From assembly GCA_004376205.1 (NCBI GenBank), contig SOKG01000280.1, positions 1 to 9,426 of the forward strand: a DNA stretch of 9,426 nt, given 5' to 3'. Position numbers and translations under genes: made by a program. Every line of letters starts with the position of its first letter. Position 1 is the stretch's first letter. The DNA is from Dehalococcoidia bacterium. GTDB lineage: Bacteria > Chloroflexota > Dehalococcoidia > SZUA-161. Under the pieces are notes generated by a model. It searched no databases, was not told where the DNA came from, and worked only from the letters and a program-made list of their open reading frames with translations. Below are positions 1 through 6,645 of the stretch, in pieces.

Positions 1-225
1 CGCCACGGCGTAGCCTGAGTCCGAGTTCGTATCTATTAGTGCCTTTGTATCCACTTTGCTGGGGTCGTATTCAATGGACGCCTTTTCGCTGGCTAAATTG
101 ACATTGACCCGGGATACCCCCGGCAGCTTGGAAAGCCCCTTTTCAATAGTAGCTGCGCAAGAAGCACAGGTCATACCCGTAACCGGAAGGATTATCTTCT
201 TTGCCTGCTTGGTTTCGTTAGACAT
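1..225 (-). CDS. copA: Copper-translocating P-type ATPase, N-terminal part (runs off the window)
   Basis: The ATG at 223-225 opens a frame that stays open to the window edge, giving the first 75 residues. They form one heavy-metal-associated (HMA) domain of ferredoxin-like fold. The metal-binding loop G-M-T-C-A-S-C is at residues 17-23, with Cys20 and Cys23 as the Cu(I) ligands, and the domain ends near G-Y-A-V. Such domains hand Cu(I) to the membrane channel of CopA-type P1B ATPases, which export copper from the cytoplasm. A GAGGGG Shine-Dalgarno-like stretch lies about 10 nt before the start. The gene follows csoR by 73 bp on the same strand, the usual csoR-copA order, so it is probably co-transcribed and copper-induced. 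The ATPase core is outside the window. A small copper chaperone (CopZ) is the alternative, but these usually stop near residue 70 and this frame has not stopped at 75. Confidence 0.82.
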   Translation of the reverse strand, partial: MSNETKQAKKIILPVTGMTCASCAATIEKGLSKLPGVSRVNVNLASEKASIEYDPSKVDTKALIDTNSDSGYAVA

Positions 226-298
226 CTATCGTTAGCCCCTCTTCCCTTTTATTTCCCGTGAATGTCTCTCTTGTGCAAGACCACCATTGAAATCGGTA

Positions 299-601
299 TT
301 ATCGCTTCATGGCCTTGCGGATCGTTGCCACCAGCTCCTTGATGTGTTCCTCGCCATGTTGTTCACGAATGGCATCAGCGACACAGCCTTCGATGTGACT
401 CTCCAAGATGAGCAGCGAGACCTCATCAGCAGCCGCAGAGAGGGCAGTTAACTGCTGAACGATGTCAATGCAGTAGCGATCCTCTTCGATCATTCGCTGA
501 ATGCCCCTAGCCTGGCCCTCGAGCTTCTTCATCCTCGCCAGCAGAGACTCCTTACCCTTGCTATATCGATAGCGCCTTGCCACTGTAGGCATCATATCCA
601 T
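299..601 (-). CDS. csoR: CsoR-family copper-sensing transcriptional repressor
   Basis: This 100-residue all-helical protein is of the CsoR/RcnR (DUF156) type. Family features seen are the basic first helix with R-M-K-K-L-E-G-Q-A-R-G (23-33) and the Cu(I) ligand set Cys44, His69 and Cys73 (in Y-C-I-D and E-S-H-I-E-G-C). Tyr43 and Glu89 sit where the second-shell residues of Mycobacterium CsoR sit. The Cys-His-Cys pattern points to Cu(I), not to nickel (RcnR) or formaldehyde (FrmR). The family binds DNA as a helical tetramer and lets go when copper binds. Of three possible ATG codons at the N-terminus, the first fits best: AAGGGGG lies 6 nt before it. The gene is followed by copA and preceded by a promoter with an overlapping inverted repeat, so it probably represses its own operon. 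Length is normal for the family. Confidence 0.93.
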   Translation of the reverse strand: MDMMPTVARRYRYSKGKESLLARMKKLEGQARGIQRMIEEDRYCIDIVQQLTALSAAADEVSLLILESHIEGCVADAIREQHGEEHIKELVATIRKAMKR

Positions 602-630
602 TGGTTGCCCCCTTGTAAGAAGCGTCGTTG

Positions 631-654
631 ATACTATATACTACCATATAGTAT
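631..654 (-). promoter_or_regulatory. Probable CsoR operator (AT-rich inverted repeat)
   Basis: ATACTATAT (631-639) and ATATAGTAT (646-654) are perfect inverted repeats separated by 6 bp. A second palindrome is nested in it: ATACTA-N5-TAGTAT at 638-654. Both overlap the -10 element of the csoR promoter and lie 30-53 bp before the csoR start. This is where a copper-relieved repressor would act. Known CsoR sites often have a G/C-rich centre, so the AT-rich form is somewhat unusual. Binding by CsoR is inferred from position and symmetry. Confidence 0.6.
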
Positions 655-667
655 AACCTTTTGTCAA
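638..667 (-). promoter_or_regulatory. csoR-copA promoter
   Basis: On the minus strand a perfect -35 hexamer TTGACA (662-667) is followed after 18 bp by TAGTAT (638-643), a 4-of-6 match to the -10 consensus. The expected start site is near 631, giving a leader of about 30 nt with the csoR Shine-Dalgarno at 608-614. The -35 codons are also the Leu-Thr codons at the end of the CO dehydrogenase relic, and the -10 contains the stop codon of the relic frame. Confidence 0.65.
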
Positions 668-1130
668 CACCTTCTCTACCAATAAAGTCGGGGTGTGACC
701 ATGAATCAGAATATTTACATAACCTTCTCTTACTGCCCCGTAATTGACTCCTGTTATTCGGGGCTTTGGAATGCCAAACAGAATCTCTGTAGCCAGCGAT
801 GAACCAAATAGGGTGCTCCAGCAATATGTCCGTGCTGTACGTAGCTCATGCTTCGCCACGTCTTTCCAATCTGAATCCCCACCAAGGGTTGTCTTATGAA
901 GTGCTTCAAAAACCTCATAAAATGCACTCCTGGGGATAATGTCTAATTTCCTTCAAGTATCTATTCTCTCTTCTGGAGCAAAAGCTAACAATGTCTTCAT
1001 CTCAATATCCTTTGCCCGTGTCAGATCGTCAAGGAGGATTTCACACACCTCTTTAGTAACCTCTTCAACAGATCTGCTTTCAGTTTCTAGATCGAATCTT
1101 CTGGCTAAGTCCCACGCTATCTCCACAAAA
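641..1130 (-). pseudogene. Relic of anaerobic Ni-Fe carbon monoxide dehydrogenase (CooS-like)
   Basis: Reading the minus strand from about 1130 to 641 in a single frame gives some 160 codons that I recognise as an internal part of an anaerobic CO dehydrogenase catalytic subunit. Telling stretches are A-R-R-F-D-L-E-T-E-S-R-S-V-E-E-V, then R-K-L-D-I-I-P-R, H-K-T-T-L-G-G-D-S-D-W, T-E-I-L-F-G-I-P-K-P and V-N-I-L-I-H-G-H-T-P. The frame has one internal stop, a TGA at 953-955, where I expect the Trp of the family's W-x-K-L-x-I-x-P pattern, so a TGG to TGA change is likely. The N-terminal Cys-cluster region and the C-terminal half with the Ni-cluster ligands are both missing; full proteins have over 600 residues. 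The frame ends at a TAG (641-643) inside the csoR promoter. The good remaining match suggests fairly recent decay. No function is expected. Confidence 0.82.
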
Positions 1131-1342
1131 CTTCCCACACTTCCCCCTGGGCTATCTCCTCCCAAAGAAAACCTATTTCCCTGGGATATAGATCGTAGAG
1201 GAAAAAACTGGGGAAAAGCGCAGATGAAAAAACACCTACCATTCCCGGAATAAAGGTGACACTGGAGGAGGATCAGCACCTAGGTAGGCTACCCTTGCCT
1301 ATGTATGGGCGCACGCAAATCTCACAACTTAGGGGGAGACGC

Positions 1343-1570
1343 AGCTATCACGGGTGAGGTATCACTGGGGATGCTCACTGGTAGCTATCGATCACTGGGA
1401 GCTATCACTGGGGGAAGACCTCCCCCTCCCCTCCCCGTCAGATATCACTAGAGGGCTCCTAACCTTATCTCTCATTCATCATCACTTGTGCGAGATGAGC
1501 TATCACTAGAAGGCTCACACCACAAAATCACAATTACCTCAGCACAACCCAAAACAGATAGCACTTGTAG
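1343..1570. repeat. Cluster of short degenerate TATCACT repeats
   Basis: The core TATCAC or a one-base variant recurs at 1346, 1360, 1391 (ATCACTGGG), 1403, 1443, 1501 and 1559 (TAGCAC). Early copies are followed by TGGGG, later ones by TAGA. The copies at 1443 and 1501 agree over 15 of 16 bases (TATCACTAGA then R-GGCTC). The last three are exactly 58 bp apart, although the sequence between them is not conserved. The spacing of the others is irregular (14, 31, 12, 40 bp), so this is not a CRISPR array. Origin unknown. Confidence 0.5.
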
Positions 1571-1923
1571 TGCAGTAGCTCCGTAGCAACTGGGACTGGG
1601 CGCCTGACACAAAGGCCGGCCATCCACTCGATGCCCAGCCCTTCTCTGTGGCCAACTAAACAAAATGGACGATCGTGCAATAGTGAGGTACGCTTAAGAA
1701 ACATCTTCGCACCAAGGTGCTTGGTCGAAAATCAGTAATGGGCAACGGATTGCCTCAGCTGATTCAGTGCTCGTGTACACCGTGTCTGGTTGAGAATTGT
1801 TTACTAGCGTATGGCTCGCTTCCAAAGCAACCCATCAAGCTTGGTCATGACGGTTCGTTATGCAGTCCTGGCAAGAGAACAAGCGATCCACTGGGCGGGG
1901 CTATTTCCATTTTCGCCGAATAA

Positions 1924-1950
1924 CCTGATCTGGTCGCGGTTGCGATCAGG
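1924..1950 (-). terminator. Possible terminator hairpin after purQ
   Basis: CCTGATC (1924-1930) and GATCAGG (1944-1950) form a 7-bp stem with a 13-nt loop, in which TCGC-GGTT-GCGA could pair as an alternative inner stem. It lies about 15 bp beyond the purQ stop. On the minus strand the stem is followed by TTATTC, only a weak U-tract, so it is a weak intrinsic terminator at best. A perfect 10-bp palindrome GCAGATCTGC (1950-1959) lies between it and purQ. Confidence 0.4.
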
Positions 1951-1965
1951 CAGATCTGCTCGTTT

Positions 1966-2736
1966 CTAGATACCCTCTACCCATTTCACCGCGTTAAGGA
2001 ATATTTGAAATCCGTCACCATAGCCTTTTAGTTTGTCCCTAGTCCATCTGGGGTGCTGAATCCCTTGAATGTGCCGCTCTGGATGTGGGAGCAGCGCAAA
2101 CACACGACCCGATTCGTCGCAGATGCCGGCAATATTGCCAAAAGAACCGTTCGGGTTATGTGGATAGCCTGCTTCAATGTCTCCTGTTTCATCGGCGTAC
2201 CACAGAACCACGTTCAAGTTCTCCCGCATTTCAGGCTGTATCACCACCTTCCCTTCCGCGTGAGCCACGGGAAGATACATCGACCTAATGCCTTTGGTAA
2301 ATATGCAGGGGCTTTCCCCGTTCACCCGCAGATATACCCAGCGACACTCGAACTTGCCCGAATCGTTTGGCGCTAACGTTAGACAGTGAAGGCTACTATC
2401 ATGCAGATGAGGCAAAATACCCGCTTTGACCATGACCTGAAAACCATTGCAAATGCCGAGGACGAGCTTACCTTCCGCGATGAACCTCTGAACCTCGTCA
2501 GCAAGTTTTAGCCTTACTTCATTGGCAAGGATTTTTCCAGCTGAGATATCGTCGCCGTAAGTGAACCCGCCAGGGATCGTTAGTATTTGGTATTCGGAAA
2601 GGGCCTTTCCCCGACGGACGATTTCGTTTATATGAGCTGAGTCTACCTGTGCACCGGCTAGTTCGAAGCCGAAGGCAGTTTCAACATCGCAGTTGGTTCC
2701 AGGGCCACGCAAGATTAGAACCTTAATCTTAGCCAT
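1966..2736 (-). CDS. purQ: Phosphoribosylformylglycinamidine synthase, glutaminase subunit PurQ
   Basis: PurQ hydrolyses glutamine and supplies ammonia to PurL for the ATP-dependent conversion of FGAR to FGAM, the fourth step of purine synthesis. The 256-residue protein is a class I glutamine amidotransferase domain. It has the N-terminal strand with R-G-P-G-T-N-C-D (10-17), the P-G-G-F-T-Y-G-D-D loop (55-63), the nucleophile Cys96 in G-I-C-N-G-F-Q, and the catalytic pair His218/Glu220 in P-H-P-E-R-H. It is slightly longer than the roughly 225-residue Bacillus type, as in other stand-alone PurQ proteins with extra loops. The ATG lies 11 bp after the purL stop, and its Shine-Dalgarno-like GGTAGGT overlaps that stop. 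The two are clearly co-transcribed and probably translationally coupled. No residue known to be essential is missing. Confidence 0.95.
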   Translation of the reverse strand: MAKIKVLILRGPGTNCDVETAFGFELAGAQVDSAHINEIVRRGKALSEYQILTIPGGFTYGDDISAGKILANEVRLKLADEVQRFIAEGKLVLGICNGFQVMVKAGILPHLHDSSLHCLTLAPNDSGKFECRWVYLRVNGESPCIFTKGIRSMYLPVAHAEGKVVIQPEMRENLNVVLWYADETGDIEAGYPHNPNGSFGNIAGICDESGRVFALLPHPERHIQGIQHPRWTRDKLKGYGDGFQIFLNAVKWVEGI

Positions 2737-2747
2737 CTAAATATGAC

Positions 2748-5621
2748 CTACCAGCGAAGTGGTTTTTGCCACGCTTCCTTTAGCTCAGCAAGAGAGGCTG
2801 AAAGGACCCTGCGCCCGTCCACCCCGTACACGTCCAGAGTCTCCCCATTGGTGACCTCGCCAACCAGAGCGAAATCAATCCCTTCCATTGTCTTTTCGAA
2901 TACAAGCCTATTGGCTGGCGCTACTTCTAGCAGAAATCTGGTGTTCGACTCGGAGAACAATATGAAATCGTTACGAGTGATATGTTCACCAAGAGGCACC
3001 CGTTCCAGATGGATTGTCATCCCCAGGCCACCAGCAAAGGCCATTTCCGCAGCAGCCACTCCTATCCCACCCTCGCTACAATCATGGCAGGCTTCGACAA
3101 GACCTTGCTCTGTTGCCAGAGCTAAGGCGTCCATGAGCCTCTTCCCTCTCCCTGGATCGACCTCGGGAACGTTGTTGCCCACGAAGCCATGAAGGCCATA
3201 GTAATGCGAGCCGCCCATTTCGTTGTAGGTTGTGCCCACAATATAGATGAGGTCGCCCACTTGCTTCAGATCCATAGAAACGGCTTTGCTTACATCCTCC
3301 ATTACAGCCATAGCCGAGATCAGCAGTGTGTGAGGAATGCAGATGCTCTTTCCCTCAACCTCATACTCGTTGTAGAGACTGTCCTTGCCGGAAATGAACG
3401 GAGTTCCATAGGCGACAGCCATGTCATAACACGCCTGAGCTGCCCGCACCAGCGCACCCAACCTGTCTGGCTTTGTTGGATTTCCCCAACTGAAGTTATC
3501 CAGCAAAGCTACCTTCTTAAGATTGCCTCCAACGGCAACGATCTGACGTAGTGCCTCATCAATAGCGGAAGCAGCCATCAAATAGGGATCTATATCCCCA
3601 AATCTTGGGTTGATGCCGCAAGAAACGATAACACCCATCTCAGAATCAAGCAGTGGCTTGATGACGGCGGCATCGCTTGGGCCGTCATTGTTGATACCCA
3701 CCAGTGGTTTGATAACGCTGCCCCCCTGTACCTCATGGTCATACTGGCGGATCACCCACTCTTTGCTACAGACATTCCAGGAGCCGAGAATGCGAAGTAG
3801 GTCATCGCGGAGGTCAACCGGCTCCAGAAAATCTGGCTCTACATGATATGGCTGCTCCCATACGGCTTCTCGTTCCACTGGTGGCCGCCCGCCATGCAGG
3901 AATCCCATCTCAAGATCACAAACTAAGTTGCCTTCGAAGAACAGTTGAAGCCTGCGATCGTCGGTAAATTCCCCTATCACAGTAGCTTCCACATCCTCGC
4001 TCGCGAACAGCTCGACCAGTTCATCAACCTTCGTCGGAGGCACAGCCAACACCATGCGCTCCTGTGACTCAGATATCCATATCTCAGTGTAGGACAAGCC
4101 TGCATACTTCAAAGGCACCCGATCCAAATAGACACGCACCCCTGTTTCCTCAGCCATCTCGCCAACAGCGGATGATAGTCCCCCACCTCCGCAGTCGGTG
4201 ATTCGCCTATACAATCCTCGGTCCCTTGCTTGAAGCAGAACATCGACAAGCTTTTTCTCGGCGATGGGATTTCCTATTTGAACGGAACTGGCCGAGACCT
4301 TCTCCGATTCTTCAGTAAGCTCCACTGAAGCGAAGGTGGCGCCATGAATGCCATCGCGACCCGTTCTCCCTCCAACGAGAACTACCATATCTCCTGGCTT
4401 CTGTTGCCCTCTCTGGGACATGCTTTTGGGTAGCACGCCTATTGTGCCGCAATAAACCAGTGGGTTGCCAACATACCGCTCGTCAAAGAGAATAGCCCCA
4501 TTAACAGTGGGGATCCCCATGCGGTTACCATAGTCGGCAACGCCGGCACGAACTCCCTTGAAGATACGACGGGGATGAAGCACCCCTTTTGGAAGTTTGT
4601 CGTAGGGAAAGTCGGGCGGACCGAAGCAGAAAACGTCGGTGTTCAGGATTGGCTTTGCTCCTAATCCGGTACCCAAAGGATCGCGGATTACCCCCCCAAT
4701 TCCAGTTGATGCTCCTCCATAAGGTTCAAGTGCTGAAGGACGGTTGTGAGTCTCGACTTTGAAACACAAGGCATAGCGACCGTCAAAATCGATTACGCCT
4801 GCATTATCCCGAAATACAGAAAGGCACCAAGGTTTTCCAAGCTCTTCCGTAGCTCGCATGATGGTGCTTCTCAGCAGGTTGTCAATTGTAGTGTCGCCGA
4901 ATTTGATTCGCCCCTTGAACGTCTTGTGAACACAGTGTTCAGACCACGTTTGGGCGAGAGTTTCCAGCTCGACATCTGTGGGATTGCGACCTAAGGTGGA
5001 GAAATACCTGCGTATCTCTCTCATCTCGGCCAAATCCAACCCAAGTCCTCCTCGGCTCAATTCCATCAGTTGATCATCATTCATATTTGCAAGATCAAGG
5101 GTTATCTTGCCAAAACGGTATGCAGCTCGAGGGAGCTCAATGATATCCTGCCCCTTTACCACGTGTTGAACCACCGGATTAACCAGCAACTTGTTACAGA
5201 TGGACTGAAGATCGCTTTGTGTCAGTTCTCCCTTAATCACGTATTTCCTGCTGGTTTTGGCAGAGCGGACCCCTGTTATCTCTAAGTCAACAATGCCCTT
5301 TATCACGCTATACTCGACTGGATCCATCACGCCAGGATTGTAGGCGACCTCAACCGAATATGCGCCTTTCTCCTCAGCCTCCTTAGTGTCCGAATCCCAT
5401 CCAGCGTAACAAAAATACTCTTGAATCACTGGATCAACTAGTAGCTCAAGGCAGATTCCGGTCAGCTCCTCTGGGCTTAGATCCCCCTCCAATGAATAGA
5501 TGTCGCTGACCCTGACCTCTCTGACATGCACAATGCCAAGATCGTGGATGTCTCTTAGCAGTGCCTCGCCTCTCAGGTCAGGCAAGGACCGTTTTGGGAA
5601 AACCTCGATGCGAAACAGCAA
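2748..5621 (-). CDS. purL: Phosphoribosylformylglycinamidine synthase PurL with two N-terminal PurS-like modules
   Basis: This is the ATP-dependent FGAM synthase core, 957 residues. Residues 1-75 and about 87-157 each look like a PurS module (F-R-I-E-V-F-P-K and Y-S-V-E-V-A-Y-N-P-G starts, each ending in L-L-V-x-P-V-x-Q). The linker with T-W-S-E-H-C (225-230, His229 the conserved active-site His) comes next. Then there are two AIR-synthase-like halves, with K-V-E-T-H-N-R-P-S-A (288-297), G-G-R-T-G-R-D-G-I-H-G (417-427), S-G-K-D-S (744-748) and C-S-E-G-G-I-G (848-854). There is no C-terminal glutaminase domain; PurQ supplies it. The protein is thus intermediate between the Bacillus PurS/PurL/PurQ system (about 740-residue PurL) and the single-chain PurL of about 1300 residues. 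The start is TTG, set 5 nt after GGGAGG. A promoter and a long leader lie upstream. Confidence 0.94.
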   Translation of the reverse strand: MLFRIEVFPKRSLPDLRGEALLRDIHDLGIVHVREVRVSDIYSLEGDLSPEELTGICLELLVDPVIQEYFCYAGWDSDTKEAEEKGAYSVEVAYNPGVMDPVEYSVIKGIVDLEITGVRSAKTSRKYVIKGELTQSDLQSICNKLLVNPVVQHVVKGQDIIELPRAAYRFGKITLDLANMNDDQLMELSRGGLGLDLAEMREIRRYFSTLGRNPTDVELETLAQTWSEHCVHKTFKGRIKFGDTTIDNLLRSTIMRATEELGKPWCLSVFRDNAGVIDFDGRYALCFKVETHNRPSALEPYGGASTGIGGVIRDPLGTGLGAKPILNTDVFCFGPPDFPYDKLPKGVLHPRRIFKGVRAGVADYGNRMGIPTVNGAILFDERYVGNPLVYCGTIGVLPKSMSQRGQQKPGDMVVLVGGRTGRDGIHGATFASVELTEESEKVSASSVQIGNPIAEKKLVDVLLQARDRGLYRRITDCGGGGLSSAVGEMAEETGVRVYLDRVPLKYAGLSYTEIWISESQERMVLAVPPTKVDELVELFASEDVEATVIGEFTDDRRLQLFFEGNLVCDLEMGFLHGGRPPVEREAVWEQPYHVEPDFLEPVDLRDDLLRILGSWNVCSKEWVIRQYDHEVQGGSVIKPLVGINNDGPSDAAVIKPLLDSEMGVIVSCGINPRFGDIDPYLMAASAIDEALRQIVAVGGNLKKVALLDNFSWGNPTKPDRLGALVRAAQACYDMAVAYGTPFISGKDSLYNEYEVEGKSICIPHTLLISAMAVMEDVSKAVSMDLKQVGDLIYIVGTTYNEMGGSHYYGLHGFVGNNVPEVDPGRGKRLMDALALATEQGLVEACHDCSEGGIGVAAAEMAFAGGLGMTIHLERVPLGEHITRNDFILFSESNTRFLLEVAPANRLVFEKTMEGIDFALVGEVTNGETLDVYGVDGRRVLSASLAELKEAWQKPLRW

Positions 5622-5852
5622 AACTGCCTCCCTGTGGGAGCGATTCGGCCCGGCTAGTAGGAGCGTGCCAGATACAGAACACTCTAGACTGATCTTTTCT
5701 CGATCCCCCAGCCGTTATATGTCTAAGGAGGTGGACGCTATCGGTAACTTGCATTGGTTGATCACGTTTGGAGCTGGAGAGAGCATTCGCCATCCGCCAC
5801 AGCATTGCACTCAGACGTAAACTCCAGCACCGAGGACAGTTCTCATAAAGAT
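5622..5852 (-). promoter_or_regulatory. Long purL leader with hairpins, one covering the ribosome binding site
   Basis: From the predicted start site near 5852 to the purL TTG is about 230 nt without a good reading frame. Near its 5' end a perfect 7-bp stem (5773-5779 with 5822-5828, GCTGGAG/CTCCAGC) encloses 42 nt that can pair further (5780-5785 with 5806-5811, one mismatch). At the 3' end CTCCC-ACA-GGGAG (5628-5640) buries most of the purL Shine-Dalgarno. I could not match it to the purine, PRPP or tetrahydrofolate riboswitch consensus, so any regulatory role is a guess. Confidence 0.35.
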
Positions 5853-5858
5853 AGTCAA

Positions 5859-5886
5859 ATCATACTCTTTTGGGCGAGGCTGTCAA
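5859..5886 (-). promoter_or_regulatory. Probable purL-purQ promoter
   Basis: On the minus strand a perfect -35 TTGACA (5881-5886) is separated by 16 bp from TATGAT (5859-5864), a 5-of-6 match to the -10 consensus. The start site would be near 5852. It is the best promoter-like sequence between the methyltransferase gene and purL; I saw none of similar quality nearer to purL. Confidence 0.6.
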
Positions 5887-6161
5887 GATAGGCTGTCGAT
5901 GGCGGGCGCCCGTCCTCAACGGTGAGGTACAGGGAGTTGCGAAAGTGGGTTCGAATCCACGGCTGAAGCTAATTGGTGGGCATGCTGTTCGTTTCACCCC
6001 AAGGTGTCGAACTAGTGACATGCCACTAGAGGCTTCAGTGTTTCAGAACCACCTAAGGTGCAGAAGGGCGGTTTGTTTGGTCTGGAATAAGAGCGGAAGT
6101 GAAAGAGTTTTGCTACAAGTGAATGGTTTCGTAGGAGTTATGCCTTTAGTGGGGCTAATGG
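5887..6161. other. Unexplained segment between the purL promoter and a truncated methyltransferase gene
   Basis: About 275 bp without a recognisable gene. A plus-strand open frame starts at 5870, but its product has no domain I know and it overlaps the purL promoter. Notable sequence features are the self-complementary CGGGCGCCCG (about 5902-5911), a tRNA T-arm-like GGTTCGAATCC (about 5948-5958) without the rest of a tRNA, a perfect hairpin CTAGTG-ACATGC-CACTAG (6012-6029), and CTTTAG/CTAAAG (6144-6149 with 6162-6167) at the very end of the methyltransferase frame. The several inverted repeats suggest a structured RNA or a mobile-element fragment, without proof. Confidence 0.35.
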
Positions 6162-6578
6162 CTAAAGACAAAGGATGGATAGAGACTCCAGCACAAGTCC
6201 ACCTCCGGGCAGAAGCACTCTCCGGGCTTCTTGCAGCACGCTCGCTGGATCATCAACGAAACAGAGGGTGAGGGCAATTAGGATGCCCCCAAACATCCCG
6301 TCGGCAAAGGGCAGCCTCTCCCCAGTGGCTTTCAGCGCCCGGATGCCCCTGGACACTGCCATCCGCAGCGGGGCTGGCGCAGGGTCCACGCCGTACTCTA
6401 TGCCCAGCGTCTCGCCAAACCGCCCCGACCCTACTCCTATCTCTAGGTAAGGTCTCTTATGCCTGTTGAGAAGGGGTCGAAGGCAGTCCTCTTCCATGGC
6501 AAAGATGGTGCTCTCCACTTCGCTATCGTACCATGCGTCGTATTCACCGGCATGGGTATCGAAGGCTTGATATGACAT
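6162..6578 (-). CDS. Class I SAM-dependent methyltransferase, C-terminally truncated
   Basis: The 138 residues match the N-terminal two thirds of a small Methyltransf_11-type methyltransferase. They begin with F-D-x-H-A-G-E-Y-D-A-W-Y-D (6-18). Motif I is L-E-I-G-V-G-S-G-R-F (45-54), followed by the strand-2 acidic residue in V-D-P-A-P (64-68), the G-E-R-L-P-F-A-D-G-M-F region (86-96) and the post-motif V-L-L-P-G-G-G-L-V-L-E (121-131). Relatives usually run on for another 60-90 residues after this point. Here the frame goes into L-S-I-L-C-L and stops, and I do not find the missing part in the other minus-strand frames nearby. So the gene is probably broken, with its 3' part replaced by the unexplained segment. 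The SAM-binding half is complete, but loss of the last strands makes activity doubtful. Substrate is unknown. The ribosome binding site is weak. It follows the lipoprotein gene by 67 bp. Confidence 0.75.
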   Translation of the reverse strand: MSYQAFDTHAGEYDAWYDSEVESTIFAMEEDCLRPLLNRHKRPYLEIGVGSGRFGETLGIEYGVDPAPAPLRMAVSRGIRALKATGERLPFADGMFGGILIALTLCFVDDPASVLQEARRVLLPGGGLVLESLSILCL

Positions 6579-6645
6579 CGGTCAACTAGCCCCTATATCC
6601 ATCAGCGGCAGATTTCACAGTGAGGTCGCAGCACCTCTTTCTTCC

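Larger units (their letters stand above)
1280..1965. other. Intergenic stretch without a recognisable gene
   Basis: I see no credible coding region here. The short open frames at 1472-1663 (minus) and 1717-1923 (plus) have no recognisable domain, no convincing ribosome binding site and unusual composition. The left third holds the degenerate TATCACT repeats listed separately and a C-rich run (about 1421-1437). The right end carries the hairpin behind purQ. Together with the CO dehydrogenase relic, this looks like a decayed former gene region. Confidence 0.6.

Noticed and set aside
939..1253. Plus-strand open frame opposite the CO dehydrogenase relic
   Set aside because: It is the antisense shadow of the recognisable relic frame, and its product has no domain.
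1130..1260. Continuation of the CO dehydrogenase relic upstream in another frame (a hydrophobic peptide F-S-S-A-L-F-P-S-F-F)
   Set aside because: It lacks the Cys motifs expected there, and I see no similarity to the family, so I ended the relic near 1130.
1717..1923. Plus-strand open frame of 68 codons
   Set aside because: No ribosome binding site, no recognisable domain, and the surrounding region looks decayed.
5940..5965. tRNA-like T-arm GTGGGTTCGAATCCAC
   Set aside because: The 3' side of the stem is one C short of a proper 5-bp T-stem, and I find no matching acceptor stem, anticodon arm or D-arm around it, so it is not a tRNA gene.
5900..6035. Cobalamin-riboswitch-like words (a GCCACT box and a GCTG after paired GTGG/CCAC)
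   Set aside because: The order and spacing of the conserved boxes do not fit, and the downstream gene on that strand does not exist.
5870..6271. Plus-strand open frame of 133 codons
   Set aside because: It overlaps the purL promoter and the antisense of the methyltransferase gene, lacks a recognisable domain and has no clear ribosome binding site. A real short gene cannot be fully excluded.
6622..6637. Hairpin GAGGT-GCTGCG-ACCTC behind the lipoprotein gene as a terminator
   Set aside because: Only a 5-bp stem, and the minus-strand continuation is not U-rich.
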